Notes under the pieces: model-generated | What the model saw: the letters and a program-made list of their open reading frames with translations, nothing else | Databases searched by the model: none | Told to the model about the DNA's origin: nothing | Translations under genes and position numbers: made by a program | NCBI RefSeq assembly: GCF_028745515.1 | Contig: NZ_JAQZSG010000018.1 | Coordinates: 1 to 64,000 of the forward strand | Length of the DNA: 64,000 nucleotides | Reading direction: 5' to 3' | From: Paenibacillus thermotolerans | Lineage (GTDB): Bacteria > Bacillota > Bacilli > Paenibacillales > YIM-B00363 | Part shown: piece after piece, positions 1-8,936 of the stretch | Position numbering within the stretch: the stretch's first letter is position 1 | How the letters are laid out: each line of letters begins with the position of its first letter

Positions 1-51
1 GGGACTTTCACCCTAGAGATGACGCCCATGCTGGGCGTACATAACGCATAA
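1..51 (+). CDS. C-terminal end of a gene entering from the left (16 residues)
   Basis: Frame 1 is open from base 1 to a TAA at 49-51 and ends in the residues MTPMLGVHNA. A good rho-independent terminator starts at the stop codon, which supports a real gene end rather than a chance frame. Too little is present to name the product. Confidence 0.4.
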   Translation, partial: GTFTLEMTPMLGVHNA

Positions 52-77
52 AACGCCAGCCTTTCGGCTGGCGTTTT
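51..77 (+). terminator. Rho-independent terminator
   Basis: Stem AACGCCAGCC / GGCTGGCGTT with a TTTC loop-closing region, followed by TTTTC. It sits directly on the stop codon of the partial gene at the left edge. Confidence 0.75.
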
Positions 78-93
78 CTCGTGGTTACGGATT

Positions 94-278
94 TAGCAAC
101 ACTACAAGTTGTTATTCGGCGTTTTTTGAGCCTACTTCGGAAAATAGCAACACTCGGTGTTACTATCCGGTCGGAATCGCCTGTTTGAAGATCGTTTTTC
201 AACGAATAGCGACTCACAGTGTTGCTAATTTTCGTGCAAGCCCACATCGAAGCTCAATAGCAACTCGTAGTTTCGCTA
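94..278. repeat. Four copies of a 21-bp imperfect palindrome (family A)
   Basis: Four 21-bp units lie at 94-114, 145-165, 207-227 and 258-278. Each begins TAGCRAC or close to it and ends GTTGCTA, GTTGTTA, GTTACTA or TTCGCTA, with a variable centre (for example ACTACAA or TCGTAGT). Each can fold into a short hairpin. Unit starts are 51, 62 and 51 bp apart. The same family recurs at 58345-58632. No gene was recognised in the 227 bp between the terminator and the alcohol dehydrogenase gene. Confidence 0.75.
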
Positions 279-304
279 AAATACCGCACCCTCCGTGCCC
301 CGCC

Positions 305-1471
305 CTACAAGCACATGGTCAGAATGTTATTGACATCCTCTTTCTCCAGCTTCTTGAATGAGCCGATCGGACCGAAGCGAACCGCTTCATCGGCCATGCG
401 GTCGATATTGTCCTTGCCGATGCCGTAGAAGCTCAGCGAGCTCGGCGCCCCGATCCGCGCGAAGTAGCCTCGCGTCGCCTCGATTCCGGCCAAGGCAACC
501 TCTTCATCGGTCTTCCCTGCGGGATCGATGCCCCACACGCGCACGGCGTATTGGACGAATCGGTCGACCCGCTCCTTGTATACGTACTTCATCCAGTTCG
601 GGAAGACGATCGACAACCCGGCGCCGTGCGGAATATCGTAAATGGCGCTGATTTCATGCTCGATGGCGTGCGTCGCCCAGTCGTTCTGCATGCCGACGGA
701 AATCATCCCGCCGTTCAGCGCCATCGTGCCGCACCACATCAAATTGGCGCGCGCATCGTAATGGTCGGGGTGCTCGAGCGCCTGCTCGCCGTTCTCGATG
801 ACCGTCTGCAATATCGATTCGCAAAACCTTTCCTGCAGCGGCGTGTCCGGCGTTTGGCTGAAGTATTGCTCGAACACGTGCGACATCATGTCGACGATGC
901 CGTTTACCGTTTGGTCGCGCGGCACCGTGAACGTGTTCACCGGATCGAGAATGGAAAACTGCGGGTAAACGTAGATGCTGCCGAACGATTTCTTCAGGTT
1001 GCGCTCCCAGTCGGTAATGACCGCGCTGCCGTTCATTTCCGAGCCCGTAGCGGCAATCGTCAGCACCGTGCCGAGCGGCAGCGCCTGCCGGATTTGCGCC
1101 TGCCGGTCCAGGAAGTCCCACACGTCTCCTTCATACGGCACGCCGGCGGCAATCGCCTTGGAGGCGTCGATGACGCTCCCTCCTCCGACCGCAAGAATAA
1201 AGTCGACGCCGTTGTCGCGGCAAAGCTGAATGCCGCGCCGCACCGAGCTGACCCGCGGATTCGGTTCGATGCCCGGCAGCTCGACGACGTTCGCGCCGAT
1301 CGACGACAGCTGGTTCATTACGGCATCGTAAAGCCCGGTCCGCTTAATGCTTCCGCCGCCGTATACAAGCAGCACGGTGCGGCCGTACGCTTTGACGTGC
1401 TCGCCGAGCTGCTCCACCGTTCCTTTGCCGAACAATATTTTTGTAGGGTTTCGAAATACGAAATTTTTCAT
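305..1471 (-). CDS. Iron-containing alcohol dehydrogenase (YqhD/YugJ butanol-dehydrogenase type)
   Basis: A 388-residue cytosolic group III alcohol dehydrogenase, expected to reduce aldehydes or oxidise alcohols with NAD(P)H. The nucleotide-binding GGGSVIDASKA lies at residues 97-107. The metal ligands of the family are all visible: D194 and H198 in VDMMSHVFE, H268, and H282 in DIPHGAG, with the same spacing as in E. coli YqhD. The start at 1471 is chosen because GGAGGGTG lies just upstream; an ATG 12 codons earlier has no ribosome site. The gene follows the GH65/beta-phosphoglucomutase gene after about 105 bp in the same direction. The true substrate cannot be read from sequence. Confidence 0.92.
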   Translation of the reverse strand: MKNFVFRNPTKILFGKGTVEQLGEHVKAYGRTVLLVYGGGSIKRTGLYDAVMNQLSSIGANVVELPGIEPNPRVSSVRRGIQLCRDNGVDFILAVGGGSVIDASKAIAAGVPYEGDVWDFLDRQAQIRQALPLGTVLTIAATGSEMNGSAVITDWERNLKKSFGSIYVYPQFSILDPVNTFTVPRDQTVNGIVDMMSHVFEQYFSQTPDTPLQERFCESILQTVIENGEQALEHPDHYDARANLMWCGTMALNGGMISVGMQNDWATHAIEHEISAIYDIPHGAGLSIVFPNWMKYVYKERVDRFVQYAVRVWGIDPAGKTDEEVALAGIEATRGYFARIGAPSSLSFYGIGKDNIDRMADEAVRFGPIGSFKKLEKEDVNNILTMCL

Positions 1472-1576
1472 CTGACACCCTCCGTCCTTTCGATCGATAA
1501 CTTCCAATCTCTATTATACGTCAAAACGGAAGGTCGTCCCAAACGACCGGAGTCGGGGCAATGGCCCTGTCCCTTG

Positions 1577-4500
1577 TCAACGGGCCCGGAACCGCTCCAG
1601 CAGCGCGTCCAGCGTAAGGTTGTCCGTGCCGTCTACCCGCCAATCGGCCTTATGCATCGCCTCCGGCGACCCTACGCCGACCGCGAACATGCCGGCCGCC
1701 TTAATCGCCTCTATGCCGGCCTCCGCATCCTCCACGCCGGCGCAATTGCGCAGCGGCACCTTCAACTGCTCCGCCGCCGTCATGAAAATTTCCGGGTCGG
1801 GCTTGCCTTTGGCGATTTTCGCCACGTCGACGACGACGTCCAAATACGGCTCGATGCCCAGCCGCTCGATGACGGGCTTCGCATTTTTGCTCGCAGACGC
1901 AAGAGCCGTCTTGATGCCGCGCAACTTCAGCTCTCTTAGGAACGCTTCAATGCCCGGGAGGATGTCGGACGGCGAAATCGCCCCGATCGATTCCACGTAG
2001 TAGCGGTTCTTTTTGTCCGCCATAGTCCGCTTCTCGTCTTCCGTGTACGTCCGCTCGCTTTTTTCCAGCACGATGTTCAGCGACTTCATTCGGTCGACGC
2101 CTTTCAGCCGCTCGTTAATCCGCTTGTCGAACGGAACGCCGAGCTCGTCCGCGAGCTTTTTCCAGCCCAAATAATGATATTCCGCGGTATCCACGATAAC
2201 GCCGTCCAAATCGAAAATGACCGCCTCCAGCTTCGGCTCGAGCGATACGCGCACCGCCGAGCCGGACGACAGACTCAGCTCCTCGTGCTCGTGAACGATC
2301 GTAATGCCGCTGCCCTCCTCCAGCATATATACCGCTTCCCGCTTCGTCACATCCACGGCAATCAGGCAGCCGCCGAACGTTACCTTGAAGCGGTACTTCT
2401 CCCACTGCTCCGGGATCGTCGGGCGGAAGTGCAGCGTCCCGTCCAGCTCCCGCATGCCGCCGAAGCCGCAGACGATCGACAGCCACGCTCCCGCCATAGC
2501 CGCCGTATGCACGCCGTCCTTCACGTTGCCGTTGATGTCGTCGAGGTCCATCCGGGCCGTCTGCATAAAGTAGTTGTAAGCTCGATCCTTATAGCCGATT
2601 TCCGCCGCTATAATGCTGTAAATGCAAGGAGAAAGCGAGGAATCGTGCGTCGTCAGCGGCTCGTAAAAATCGTAGTTACGCTTCTTCTCCGCCAGCGTGA
2701 AGCGGTGCGACTGCAAGAACGTCGCCAGCACGACGTCCGCCTGCTTCAACACCTGATGCCGGTAAATGACGAGCGGGTGATAGTGAAGCAGCAGCGGATA
2801 TTTGTCCTTCGGCGTGTTCGCGAAGTCCCACACCGCCTTCTCCAGGAACGAATCGTCCTGCGGAACGATGCCGAGCTCAGGCGACTCGGGAACGTACATC
2901 AAGTCGGCCGCGCGCTGCCATTCGTCGATTTCCGCATCGTCCAAGCCGATCTTCGACGCAAGCTTCGCATAGGCGTCCCGGTGCTCCGCCTGCATCCTCC
3001 TCGCCATCTTCGCCGCAAACTCCAGATGATCCTTCGCCATCAAGTTTGTAAAGGCGTTATTATTAACGATCGCCGTGTACTCGTCCGGGCCGGTGACGTC
3101 GTTAATGCAAAACCGTCCGCCCTTCGCCGGGATGTTATCCCCGAGGTCGGCCCATAAGCGCGCCGTTTCGAACAGCATCTCCGCGCCTTTGCTCAAGAAA
3201 AACTCCATATCGTTTGTCGCGGCCATATATTTTTTCAAAGCATAAATGACGTCCGCGTTAATATGGTACTGCGCCGTGCCCGCCGGGTAATAGGCGGACG
3301 TTTCCTCGCCGTTGATCGTCCGCCAAGCGTACAAGGCACCCTTCTGCGACATGATCCGGGCCCGCTCTCTCGCTTTGTCCAAAATACTGTAGCGGTACTC
3401 GAGGAGCGGCTTCCCGATTTCCGGATGCGTGTACAGAAAGAACGGGAAAATATACGTTTCCGTATCCCAGAAATAGTGCCCCTCGTACCCTTCGCCGGTC
3501 AGCCCCTTCGCCGCAATGTTGCTCCGTCCGTCGCGGCCGACCGATTGCAGCAGCTGGAACGCGTTGTAGCGGATGCTTTGCTGCAGCGCAATGTCGCCGT
3601 GAATCTCGACGTCGCTATGCCGCCAGTACTGCTCAAGAAACTTGGCCTGCTCGTTCAGCAGCGTTTCGAAGCCGTCCTCCTTCGCTTTGACTACGCTGTC
3701 CTCCGCCTCCTGCAGCAGCTTCGCCGTATCGGCCGTTTCCGGACTTTCCTTCGACGTATGATAAGCGATATATTTGTAAACGGTAACGCTCTGCCCTTCC
3801 GCCGCCGTCACCGACACGCGGACGGAAATGCCTTCGGATGACCGCTCATTGGCAATCGTCAGCTCGGCATCCGGGCCGTGCGCGATTTCATGGTCCATGG
3901 CGCACACAATCGTAAATCCCGAATTTTTCGTCTGCTGCCGAATCGCGCCGTACGTCCCGCCGCTTTGCAGCTCCTTCGTCTGCAGCACTTGCCCCGCGAA
4001 ACCCGCGCCGACGCGCGGATCCCCCTCCGACACCTGGTTGCGCACCGCCCCGTCGATCGACGATTCGATGTCGAGCGAACCGCTGAAGTTGACCGGCGTC
4101 ACCTCATAACGAATCGCCGCTACATGCTTCCGCTCGAGGCTTACGAGCCGCTCGATCGTAAACTTCAGCACTTTGCCCTTCTTCGTCTCCAGCTGCATTT
4201 CCCGTTTGAGCACGCCATTCCGAAGATCGAGCGTCCTTTTGTACCCTAAAATATTGCAGTTGGACAAATGGACCGGCTCGCCGTCCACCGTACAAACCAT
4301 CGGCTTCGCGTCGGTCACGTTGATCATCGTCTGGCCGGTGCGGGCGTACCCGTAAGCGTCCTCCGGATATCGAATCGGCTCCGTTTCATAGAACGCATTA
4401 ATATAAGTGCCTTTCACCGAGCGGCCCTTTGCGCCGTGAAAGCCCTCCTCATAGTTGCCGCGCATCCCGATATAGCCGTTGCCCAGGGCGAAAATCGTTT

Positions 4501-4597
4501 CGTCCTCCACATTCGTTTCCTCGTCAAAACGCTCCTCCACCACAGCCCATTCGTCATAAGCGTACAGCGGTTCGATATGTTCCCTTTTTGATCCCAT
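1577..4597 (-). CDS. Fused GH65 disaccharide phosphorylase and beta-phosphoglucomutase
   Basis: A 1006-residue two-domain enzyme. Residues 1-785 are a GH65 inverting phosphorylase (maltose, kojibiose, nigerose or trehalose type) with GYEGHYFWDTE near 370 and GPDEY at 503-507, where the Glu is the family's catalytic acid. Residues from about 790 to 1006 are a HAD-type beta-phosphoglucomutase with the nucleophile motif FDLDGVIVDTAEYHY, a central ALASASKN and a GKPDPEIF loop. GH65 inverting enzymes release beta-glucose-1-phosphate, which is the substrate of beta-phosphoglucomutase, so the fusion joins consecutive steps to glucose-6-phosphate. The start at 4597 has AAGGGGA six bases upstream; an in-frame ATG 40 codons earlier reads through the upstream terminator region and is rejected. 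The exact disaccharide is not determined. Confidence 0.93.
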   Translation of the reverse strand: MGSKREHIEPLYAYDEWAVVEERFDEETNVEDETIFALGNGYIGMRGNYEEGFHGAKGRSVKGTYINAFYETEPIRYPEDAYGYARTGQTMINVTDAKPMVCTVDGEPVHLSNCNILGYKRTLDLRNGVLKREMQLETKKGKVLKFTIERLVSLERKHVAAIRYEVTPVNFSGSLDIESSIDGAVRNQVSEGDPRVGAGFAGQVLQTKELQSGGTYGAIRQQTKNSGFTIVCAMDHEIAHGPDAELTIANERSSEGISVRVSVTAAEGQSVTVYKYIAYHTSKESPETADTAKLLQEAEDSVVKAKEDGFETLLNEQAKFLEQYWRHSDVEIHGDIALQQSIRYNAFQLLQSVGRDGRSNIAAKGLTGEGYEGHYFWDTETYIFPFFLYTHPEIGKPLLEYRYSILDKARERARIMSQKGALYAWRTINGEETSAYYPAGTAQYHINADVIYALKKYMAATNDMEFFLSKGAEMLFETARLWADLGDNIPAKGGRFCINDVTGPDEYTAIVNNNAFTNLMAKDHLEFAAKMARRMQAEHRDAYAKLASKIGLDDAEIDEWQRAADLMYVPESPELGIVPQDDSFLEKAVWDFANTPKDKYPLLLHYHPLVIYRHQVLKQADVVLATFLQSHRFTLAEKKRNYDFYEPLTTHDSSLSPCIYSIIAAEIGYKDRAYNYFMQTARMDLDDINGNVKDGVHTAAMAGAWLSIVCGFGGMRELDGTLHFRPTIPEQWEKYRFKVTFGGCLIAVDVTKREAVYMLEEGSGITIVHEHEELSLSSGSAVRVSLEPKLEAVIFDLDGVIVDTAEYHYLGWKKLADELGVPFDKRINERLKGVDRMKSLNIVLEKSERTYTEDEKRTMADKKNRYYVESIGAISPSDILPGIEAFLRELKLRGIKTALASASKNAKPVIERLGIEPYLDVVVDVAKIAKGKPDPEIFMTAAEQLKVPLRNCAGVEDAEAGIEAIKAAGMFAVGVGSPEAMHKADWRVDGTDNLTLDALLERFRAR

Positions 4598-4680
4598 AAC
4601 CATTCCCCTTTTCATCAAAAATGCCGCTTTGATTAGAATGGTTAACTTTTCAAAGATCATGCGCGGGAACAGAGAACAAA

Positions 4681-4709
4681 GAAAGAGCCCCGAATTTCGG
4701 AGCTCTTTC
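4681..4709 (-). terminator. Terminator after xylB
   Basis: Stem GAAAGAGC-CCGAA / TTCGG-GCTCTTTC with one mismatch, followed on the minus strand by TTTG. It lies just past the xylB stop and before the GH65 gene, so the latter may have its own promoter or depend on read-through. Confidence 0.7.
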
Positions 4710-4713
4710 TTCC

Positions 4714-6210
4714 TCACTGTCTATATGGCTGAAGCTTTTCGTTGAGACCTTTGGTTTGAGAGTATACCTCTTTGTATATTTCGTATACTTCTCGGTACGT
4801 TTGAACGTTGGCCGGATTCGGCGCGTAGGTTGAGCCGTACGAGAGGAACGCGTCCGCGCACTCCTGCAGCGACGCAAACCAGCCGCAGCCGGCGGCGGCG
4901 AGCATTGCGGCGCCCATCCCCGGCCCTTGCTCGTTGTTCATCGAAACGACTTCGGCCCCGAAGATGTCGGCTTGCATTTGCAGCCAATCCGGATTTTTTG
5001 CGCCGCCGCCGATCGATACGATCCGGTCGATCTGCTTGCCCGCCGCGCGGAACAGCTCGATCGATTCGTTCAGGGAGAACGTGATGCCTTCCATCACCGC
5101 CCGGGCAAAATGGCTCACGGTATGCGAAGCGTCCATCCCGATAAAGCTGCCGCGGATAATCGAGTCCGCGTGCGGCGTCCGCTCCCCTACGATGTAGGGG
5201 GTGTACAGCAGCCCGCCCGAGCCGGCAGGTATCGCAGAGATGCCTTCGAGCAGCTCGCCGAACGACTTGCCCGGTGCGAACGTTTCGCGGAACCAGCTCA
5301 AGCTGTGGCCCGCGGATAACGTTACGCCCATCGCATAGAACGCGTCCTGCTTCGCATGGTTGAAGAAGTGCACCTTGCCCGCGAAGTCGCGGTTTTTATC
5401 GTCTTCATACGCCAGGATGACGCCGGAGGTGCCGATCGAGCACATGGCCGCTCCGGAGGACAGGATGCCGGCGCCTACCGCGCCGCACGCGTTGTCCGCT
5501 CCGCCGGCGAACACCTTCGTCTCGGGGCTGAGCCCGATTTCGGCGGCAACGTCCGGAAGCAGCGTTCCGACAAGCTGCTGCGCCTCGGCGATCGGCGGAC
5601 AAAGCCCGATGTCGACGCCGAGCTTGCCGCACACCGTCTCGCTCCACCGCTTCTCCCGAACGTCGAGCAGCAGCGTTCCTGCAGCGTCGGACACATCCAT
5701 GAAGACGGTGCCGGTGAGCCGGAAGCGAACGTAATCCTTCGGAAGCAGGAACACCTTCGCTTGAGCGTAAAGCTCCGGCTCATACTGCTTCACCCATAGC
5801 AGCTTCGGCAGCGTGAAGCCCTCCAGCGCCACGTTGCGGGTGATATCGAGCAGCTCGTCGCCCAGCGCCGCTTCAATGAATCGGCACTGCTCCGTCGTCC
5901 GCGTATCGTTCCAAAGTATGGCTCTGCGGATCGGGCGATGCGCTTCGTCCAGCAGCACCAAGCCGTGCATTTGGCCGGAGAAACTGATGCCTTCGATTTG
6001 CTCCGGCGCCGCTCCGGCCGTTTTGACGGCTTCCGCCAAAGCGGCCTTCGTTTCGCGAACCCAATCGTCGGGGTCCTGCTCGCTGTACCCTGACCGCTCA
6101 TGATAGAGCGGATAGGATCGGGACGCCTCGCCGCGAATGCGGCCCTCCGCATCTACCAGAAGCACCTTTACGGCGCTCGTTCCAAGGTCGATTCCTGCAA
6201 CGTATTTCAC
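4714..6210 (-). CDS. xylB: Xylulokinase
   Basis: A 498-residue FGGY-family kinase, normal length for XylB, which phosphorylates D-xylulose to xylulose-5-phosphate for the pentose phosphate pathway. The N-terminal ATPase motif is AGIDLGTSAVKVLL (5-18). The sugar-contacting GQMHGLV lies near residue 79, and the catalytic Asp is in GGADNACGAVG near 239. It starts 39 bp after xylA on the same strand and is presumably co-transcribed with it under XylR control. A terminator follows immediately. The neighbouring xylA and xylR settle the substrate within this broad family. Confidence 0.96.
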   Translation of the reverse strand: MKYVAGIDLGTSAVKVLLVDAEGRIRGEASRSYPLYHERSGYSEQDPDDWVRETKAALAEAVKTAGAAPEQIEGISFSGQMHGLVLLDEAHRPIRRAILWNDTRTTEQCRFIEAALGDELLDITRNVALEGFTLPKLLWVKQYEPELYAQAKVFLLPKDYVRFRLTGTVFMDVSDAAGTLLLDVREKRWSETVCGKLGVDIGLCPPIAEAQQLVGTLLPDVAAEIGLSPETKVFAGGADNACGAVGAGILSSGAAMCSIGTSGVILAYEDDKNRDFAGKVHFFNHAKQDAFYAMGVTLSAGHSLSWFRETFAPGKSFGELLEGISAIPAGSGGLLYTPYIVGERTPHADSIIRGSFIGMDASHTVSHFARAVMEGITFSLNESIELFRAAGKQIDRIVSIGGGAKNPDWLQMQADIFGAEVVSMNNEQGPGMGAAMLAAAGCGWFASLQECADAFLSYGSTYAPNPANVQTYREVYEIYKEVYSQTKGLNEKLQPYRQ

Positions 6211-6249
6211 CTTATCCCTCCCAAGGATACCGGTTTCTCCAGAGCTTTA

Positions 6250-7557
6250 TTAGAACAAATACTCGTTCAATTTCGCCTTGATCAGCTCAAGACGGCCGGA
6301 ACGGTTCGTAATTTCGCCTTTGTCCAGAATATAAGCTTCGAGCGAACGGAAATCCGCTTTTCCGCTGACGATGTCCGCACCGATGCCGGAATTGAAGCTG
6401 GCATAGCGCTCGTCGATGATTTTATCGAAGAAGCCGTCTTCTTTCAGCTTGGCGACTGTCTTAAGGCCGCGAGCGAACGTATCCATTCCTGCGATATGAG
6501 CATAGAACAAGTCTTCGGCTTCGAACGACGTTCTTCTCACCTTCGCGTCGAAGTTGACGCCGCCGGAGCCCAAGCCGCCGTTCTCGACGATTTCATACAT
6601 CGCGAGCGTAACCGCGTACAAATCGGTCGGGAATTCATCGGTATCCCAGCCGAGCAGCAGGTCGCCTTGGTTCGCGTCGATCGAGCCGAGCATGCCTTGA
6701 ATGCGCGCTACGCGAAGCTCGTGCTCGAACGTATGGCCGGCGAGCGTTGCGTGGTTCGCTTCAAGATTGAGCTTGAAGTGGTCCTGCAAGCCATAGGTCC
6801 GCAAGAACGAAATCGTTGTCGCCGCGTCGAAGTCGTATTGATGCTTCGTCGGCTCCTTCGGCTTCGGCTCGATCAAGAACTGGCCGGTATAGCCGATTTC
6901 CTTAGCATAATCGACCGCCATGTTGAAGAAACGGGCCAAGTTGTCGAGCTCAAGCTTCATATCCGTGTTCAGCAGCGTCTCGTAGCCTTCGCGGCCGCCC
7001 CAGAACACGTAGTTTTCCGAGCCGAGCTCCTTGCCCACTTCAAGGCCCTTCTTTACTTGTGCCGCCGCGTATGCGAATACGTCGGCGTTGTTCGTCGTAG
7101 CCGCACCGTGCACAAAGCGCGGGTTCGTAAACATATTGGCCGTATTCCAAAGCAATTTTACTTTGCTTGTTTTCATATAATCCTTCATCAAGGACACGAT
7201 TTCGTCCAGGATGCGGTTCGTTTCGCGCAGCGTCGCGCCCTCAGGAGCAATATCGCGGTCATGGAAGCAGAAGTACGGAACGCCGAGCTTCTCGTAAAAT
7301 TCGAAGGAAGCTTCGACTCTCTTTTTCGCCAGGTCAACGCCTGAAGCGCCGCCCCACGGACGAATCGCCGTACCGACGCCGAACGGGTCGGAGCCTTCGC
7401 CTGTGAACGTATGCCAGTAAGCGACGGCGAAGCGCAAATAATCCTCCATCCGCTTTCCAAGCACTACTTCATCCGGGTTGTAGTGTTTAAACGCGAGCGG
7501 ATTGTCCGATTCCTTGCCTTCATAGCGAATGTTCTCAATTCCTGCAAAATAACTCAT
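6250..7557 (-). CDS. xylA: Xylose isomerase
   Basis: A 435-residue enzyme that converts D-xylose to D-xylulose. Family landmarks are visible: [11 protein letters not shown] near residues 97-107 with the catalytic His, [15 protein letters not shown], the metal-site segment [13 protein letters not shown], and [15 protein letters not shown]. Length and the start [14 protein letters not shown] match class II isomerases of Bacillus. It is the first gene of the xyl operon. A GGGAGGAGGCAGCGAA ribosome site precedes the ATG. The intergenic region to xylR carries a perfect xylO operator, so expression should be repressed by XylR and relieved by xylose. Confidence 0.98.
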   Translation of the reverse strand: MSYFAGIENIRYEGKESDNPLAFKHYNPDEVVLGKRMEDYLRFAVAYWHTFTGEGSDPFGVGTAIRPWGGASGVDLAKKRVEASFEFYEKLGVPYFCFHDRDIAPEGATLRETNRILDEIVSLMKDYMKTSKVKLLWNTANMFTNPRFVHGAATTNNADVFAYAAAQVKKGLEVGKELGSENYVFWGGREGYETLLNTDMKLELDNLARFFNMAVDYAKEIGYTGQFLIEPKPKEPTKHQYDFDAATTISFLRTYGLQDHFKLNLEANHATLAGHTFEHELRVARIQGMLGSIDANQGDLLLGWDTDEFPTDLYAVTLAMYEIVENGGLGSGGVNFDAKVRRTSFEAEDLFYAHIAGMDTFARGLKTVAKLKEDGFFDKIIDERYASFNSGIGADIVSGKADFRSLEAYILDKGEITNRSGRLELIKAKLNEYLF

Positions 7558-7623
7558 TTCGCTGCCTCCTCCCTTATAAAAGAAAGATAATAGTTTGGAT
7601 CTGCCTGTAGTGTATCAAAAGCG

Positions 7624-7654
7624 AACTTAGTTTGTCTATAAAACAAACTAAGTT
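7624..7654. promoter_or_regulatory. xylO operator (XylR binding site)
   Basis: A perfect inverted repeat with 12-bp arms AACTTAGTTTGT and ACAAACTAAGTT separated by 7 bp. The core TTAGTTTG...CAAACTAA matches the known Bacillus xylO consensus. It lies midway between xylA and xylR, where it can govern both. I could not assign a convincing -35/-10 pair to either gene. Confidence 0.95.
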
Positions 7655-7677
7655 TCATTTTCTTTCACACCTATGAT

Positions 7678-7691
7678 ATGATACGTATCAT
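7678..7691. promoter_or_regulatory. 14-bp perfect palindrome next to xylO
   Basis: ATGATACGTATCAT is a perfect palindrome 23 bp from the xylO site and 32 bp upstream of the xylR start. It does not resemble xylO. It could be a second operator or part of the xylR promoter; function is inferred only from position. Confidence 0.4.
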
Positions 7692-7723
7692 CTTCTTTAT
7701 CTATACGAATTACGAGGGAACCT

Positions 7724-8887
7724 ATGAAGATTACCGGAGACCAATCATTAATCAAAAAAATGAATAAAGGTCACGTGCTGGACTGCATCGTATCCGGCGC
7801 CCCGCTCTCCAGAGCGGACATTTCCGCCAAAATCGGATTAAATAAAGCGTCCGTTTCCACGCTCGTCAACGAATGGATCGAGGAGCAGCTCGTAATCGAG
7901 ACCGGACTCGGACAATCGAGCGGCGGGCGAAAGCCCGTCATGCTGCTATTTAACAATAAAGGCGGATATTCCGTCGGAGTGGACTTAGGCGTCAATTATG
8001 TCGCGGCCGTATTGACCGACCTGACGGGAAACGTCATAAAGAGGGTAAGGCTCGCGCTCGAAGCACGCGACGCGGATTCCGTATACGAAAGCTTGAGGCA
8101 AGCGATCCGTTCGGTTTCTGCCGCGGCTCCGCCGAGCCCGTACGGAATCGTCGGCATCGGCGTCGGCGTGCCGGGTATCGTGGATGAATCGGGAACGATC
8201 CTTTCCGCCCCGAACCTCGGATGGAGAGATGTTTCCTTAAAGGAAAAGCTTCAGTCCGATTTTCAAACGGAGGTGTCCGTCGAGAACGAAGCGAACGCCG
8301 GTGCCGTAGGCGAGCAAAAATACGGAATCGGCACCGACGTTCCCAATCTGGTTTATATCAGTGCGGGAATCGGGATCGGCTCGGGCATCATTATGCACGG
8401 CGGCATTTACCGCGGCGCTTTCGGATATTCCGGCGAGCTGGGCCACATGACGATTCAAGCCGACAACGGCCTCCTCTGCAGCTGCGGAAATACGGGCTGC
8501 TGGGAAATGTACGCGTCGGAAAATGCGCTGCTGCGGGAGGCGAAAGATGCCATAGGGCATGCTGCCACCTTGGAATCGCTGATGGAAGCCGCCGAGTGCG
8601 GCAACGAAATCGCCATCCGCCGGTTCGAAACAGTCGGTTATTATTTAGGCACCGGCATCGCTAACGTCATGAACGGCTTCAATCCGGAAATGGTGGTCGT
8701 CGGAAACCGGCTCTCGCTGGCCGGAAAGTGGATCAAGCCCGCCCTGCTGCAAGCCGTACAGCGACGCAGCCTCCGCTTTCATAGCAAGGAGGTCCGCATC
8801 GAATTTGCGGCGCTCGGGACCGACTCCACCGCGCTCGGCTCCGCGTCTTTAGCCGTTTCCGGCTTTCTGCAGCGCATCAAAGGCTAA
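7724..8887 (+). CDS. xylR: Xylose operon repressor XylR (ROK family)
   Basis: A 387-residue ROK repressor. Residues 1-75 form a winged helix-turn-helix (ADISAKIGLNKASVSTLVNE). The ROK core follows with the ATP/sugar-fold motif VGVDLGVNYVAAVL and the zinc-binding CSCGNTGCWE near residue 258. It is divergent from xylA and separated from it by the xylO operator, the classical Bacillus arrangement in which XylR represses xylAB and xylose releases it. The GAGGGAACCT ribosome site supports the ATG at 7724. A bidirectional terminator follows. Confidence 0.96.
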   Translation: MKITGDQSLIKKMNKGHVLDCIVSGAPLSRADISAKIGLNKASVSTLVNEWIEEQLVIETGLGQSSGGRKPVMLLFNNKGGYSVGVDLGVNYVAAVLTDLTGNVIKRVRLALEARDADSVYESLRQAIRSVSAAAPPSPYGIVGIGVGVPGIVDESGTILSAPNLGWRDVSLKEKLQSDFQTEVSVENEANAGAVGEQKYGIGTDVPNLVYISAGIGIGSGIIMHGGIYRGAFGYSGELGHMTIQADNGLLCSCGNTGCWEMYASENALLREAKDAIGHAATLESLMEAAECGNEIAIRRFETVGYYLGTGIANVMNGFNPEMVVVGNRLSLAGKWIKPALLQAVQRRSLRFHSKEVRIEFAALGTDSTALGSASLAVSGFLQRIKG

Positions 8888-8892
8888 AAAAA

Positions 8893-8928
8893 GCATGCCG
8901 CCCCCGTTCACAAACGGAAGCGGCATGC
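8893..8928. terminator. Bidirectional terminator between xylR and the alpha-galactosidase gene
   Basis: Stem GCATGCCGC / GCGGCATGC with a 5-bp inner stem CCGTT / AACGG. On the minus strand it is followed by TTTTTTT; on the plus strand by ATTTACATTT. It separates two convergent genes. Confidence 0.8.
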
Positions 8929-8936
8929 ATTTACAT

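Noticed and set aside
551-1939. Long plus-strand frame of 462 codons
   Set aside because: It is antisense to the alcohol dehydrogenase and GH65 genes and spans their junction; arises from high-GC codon bias.
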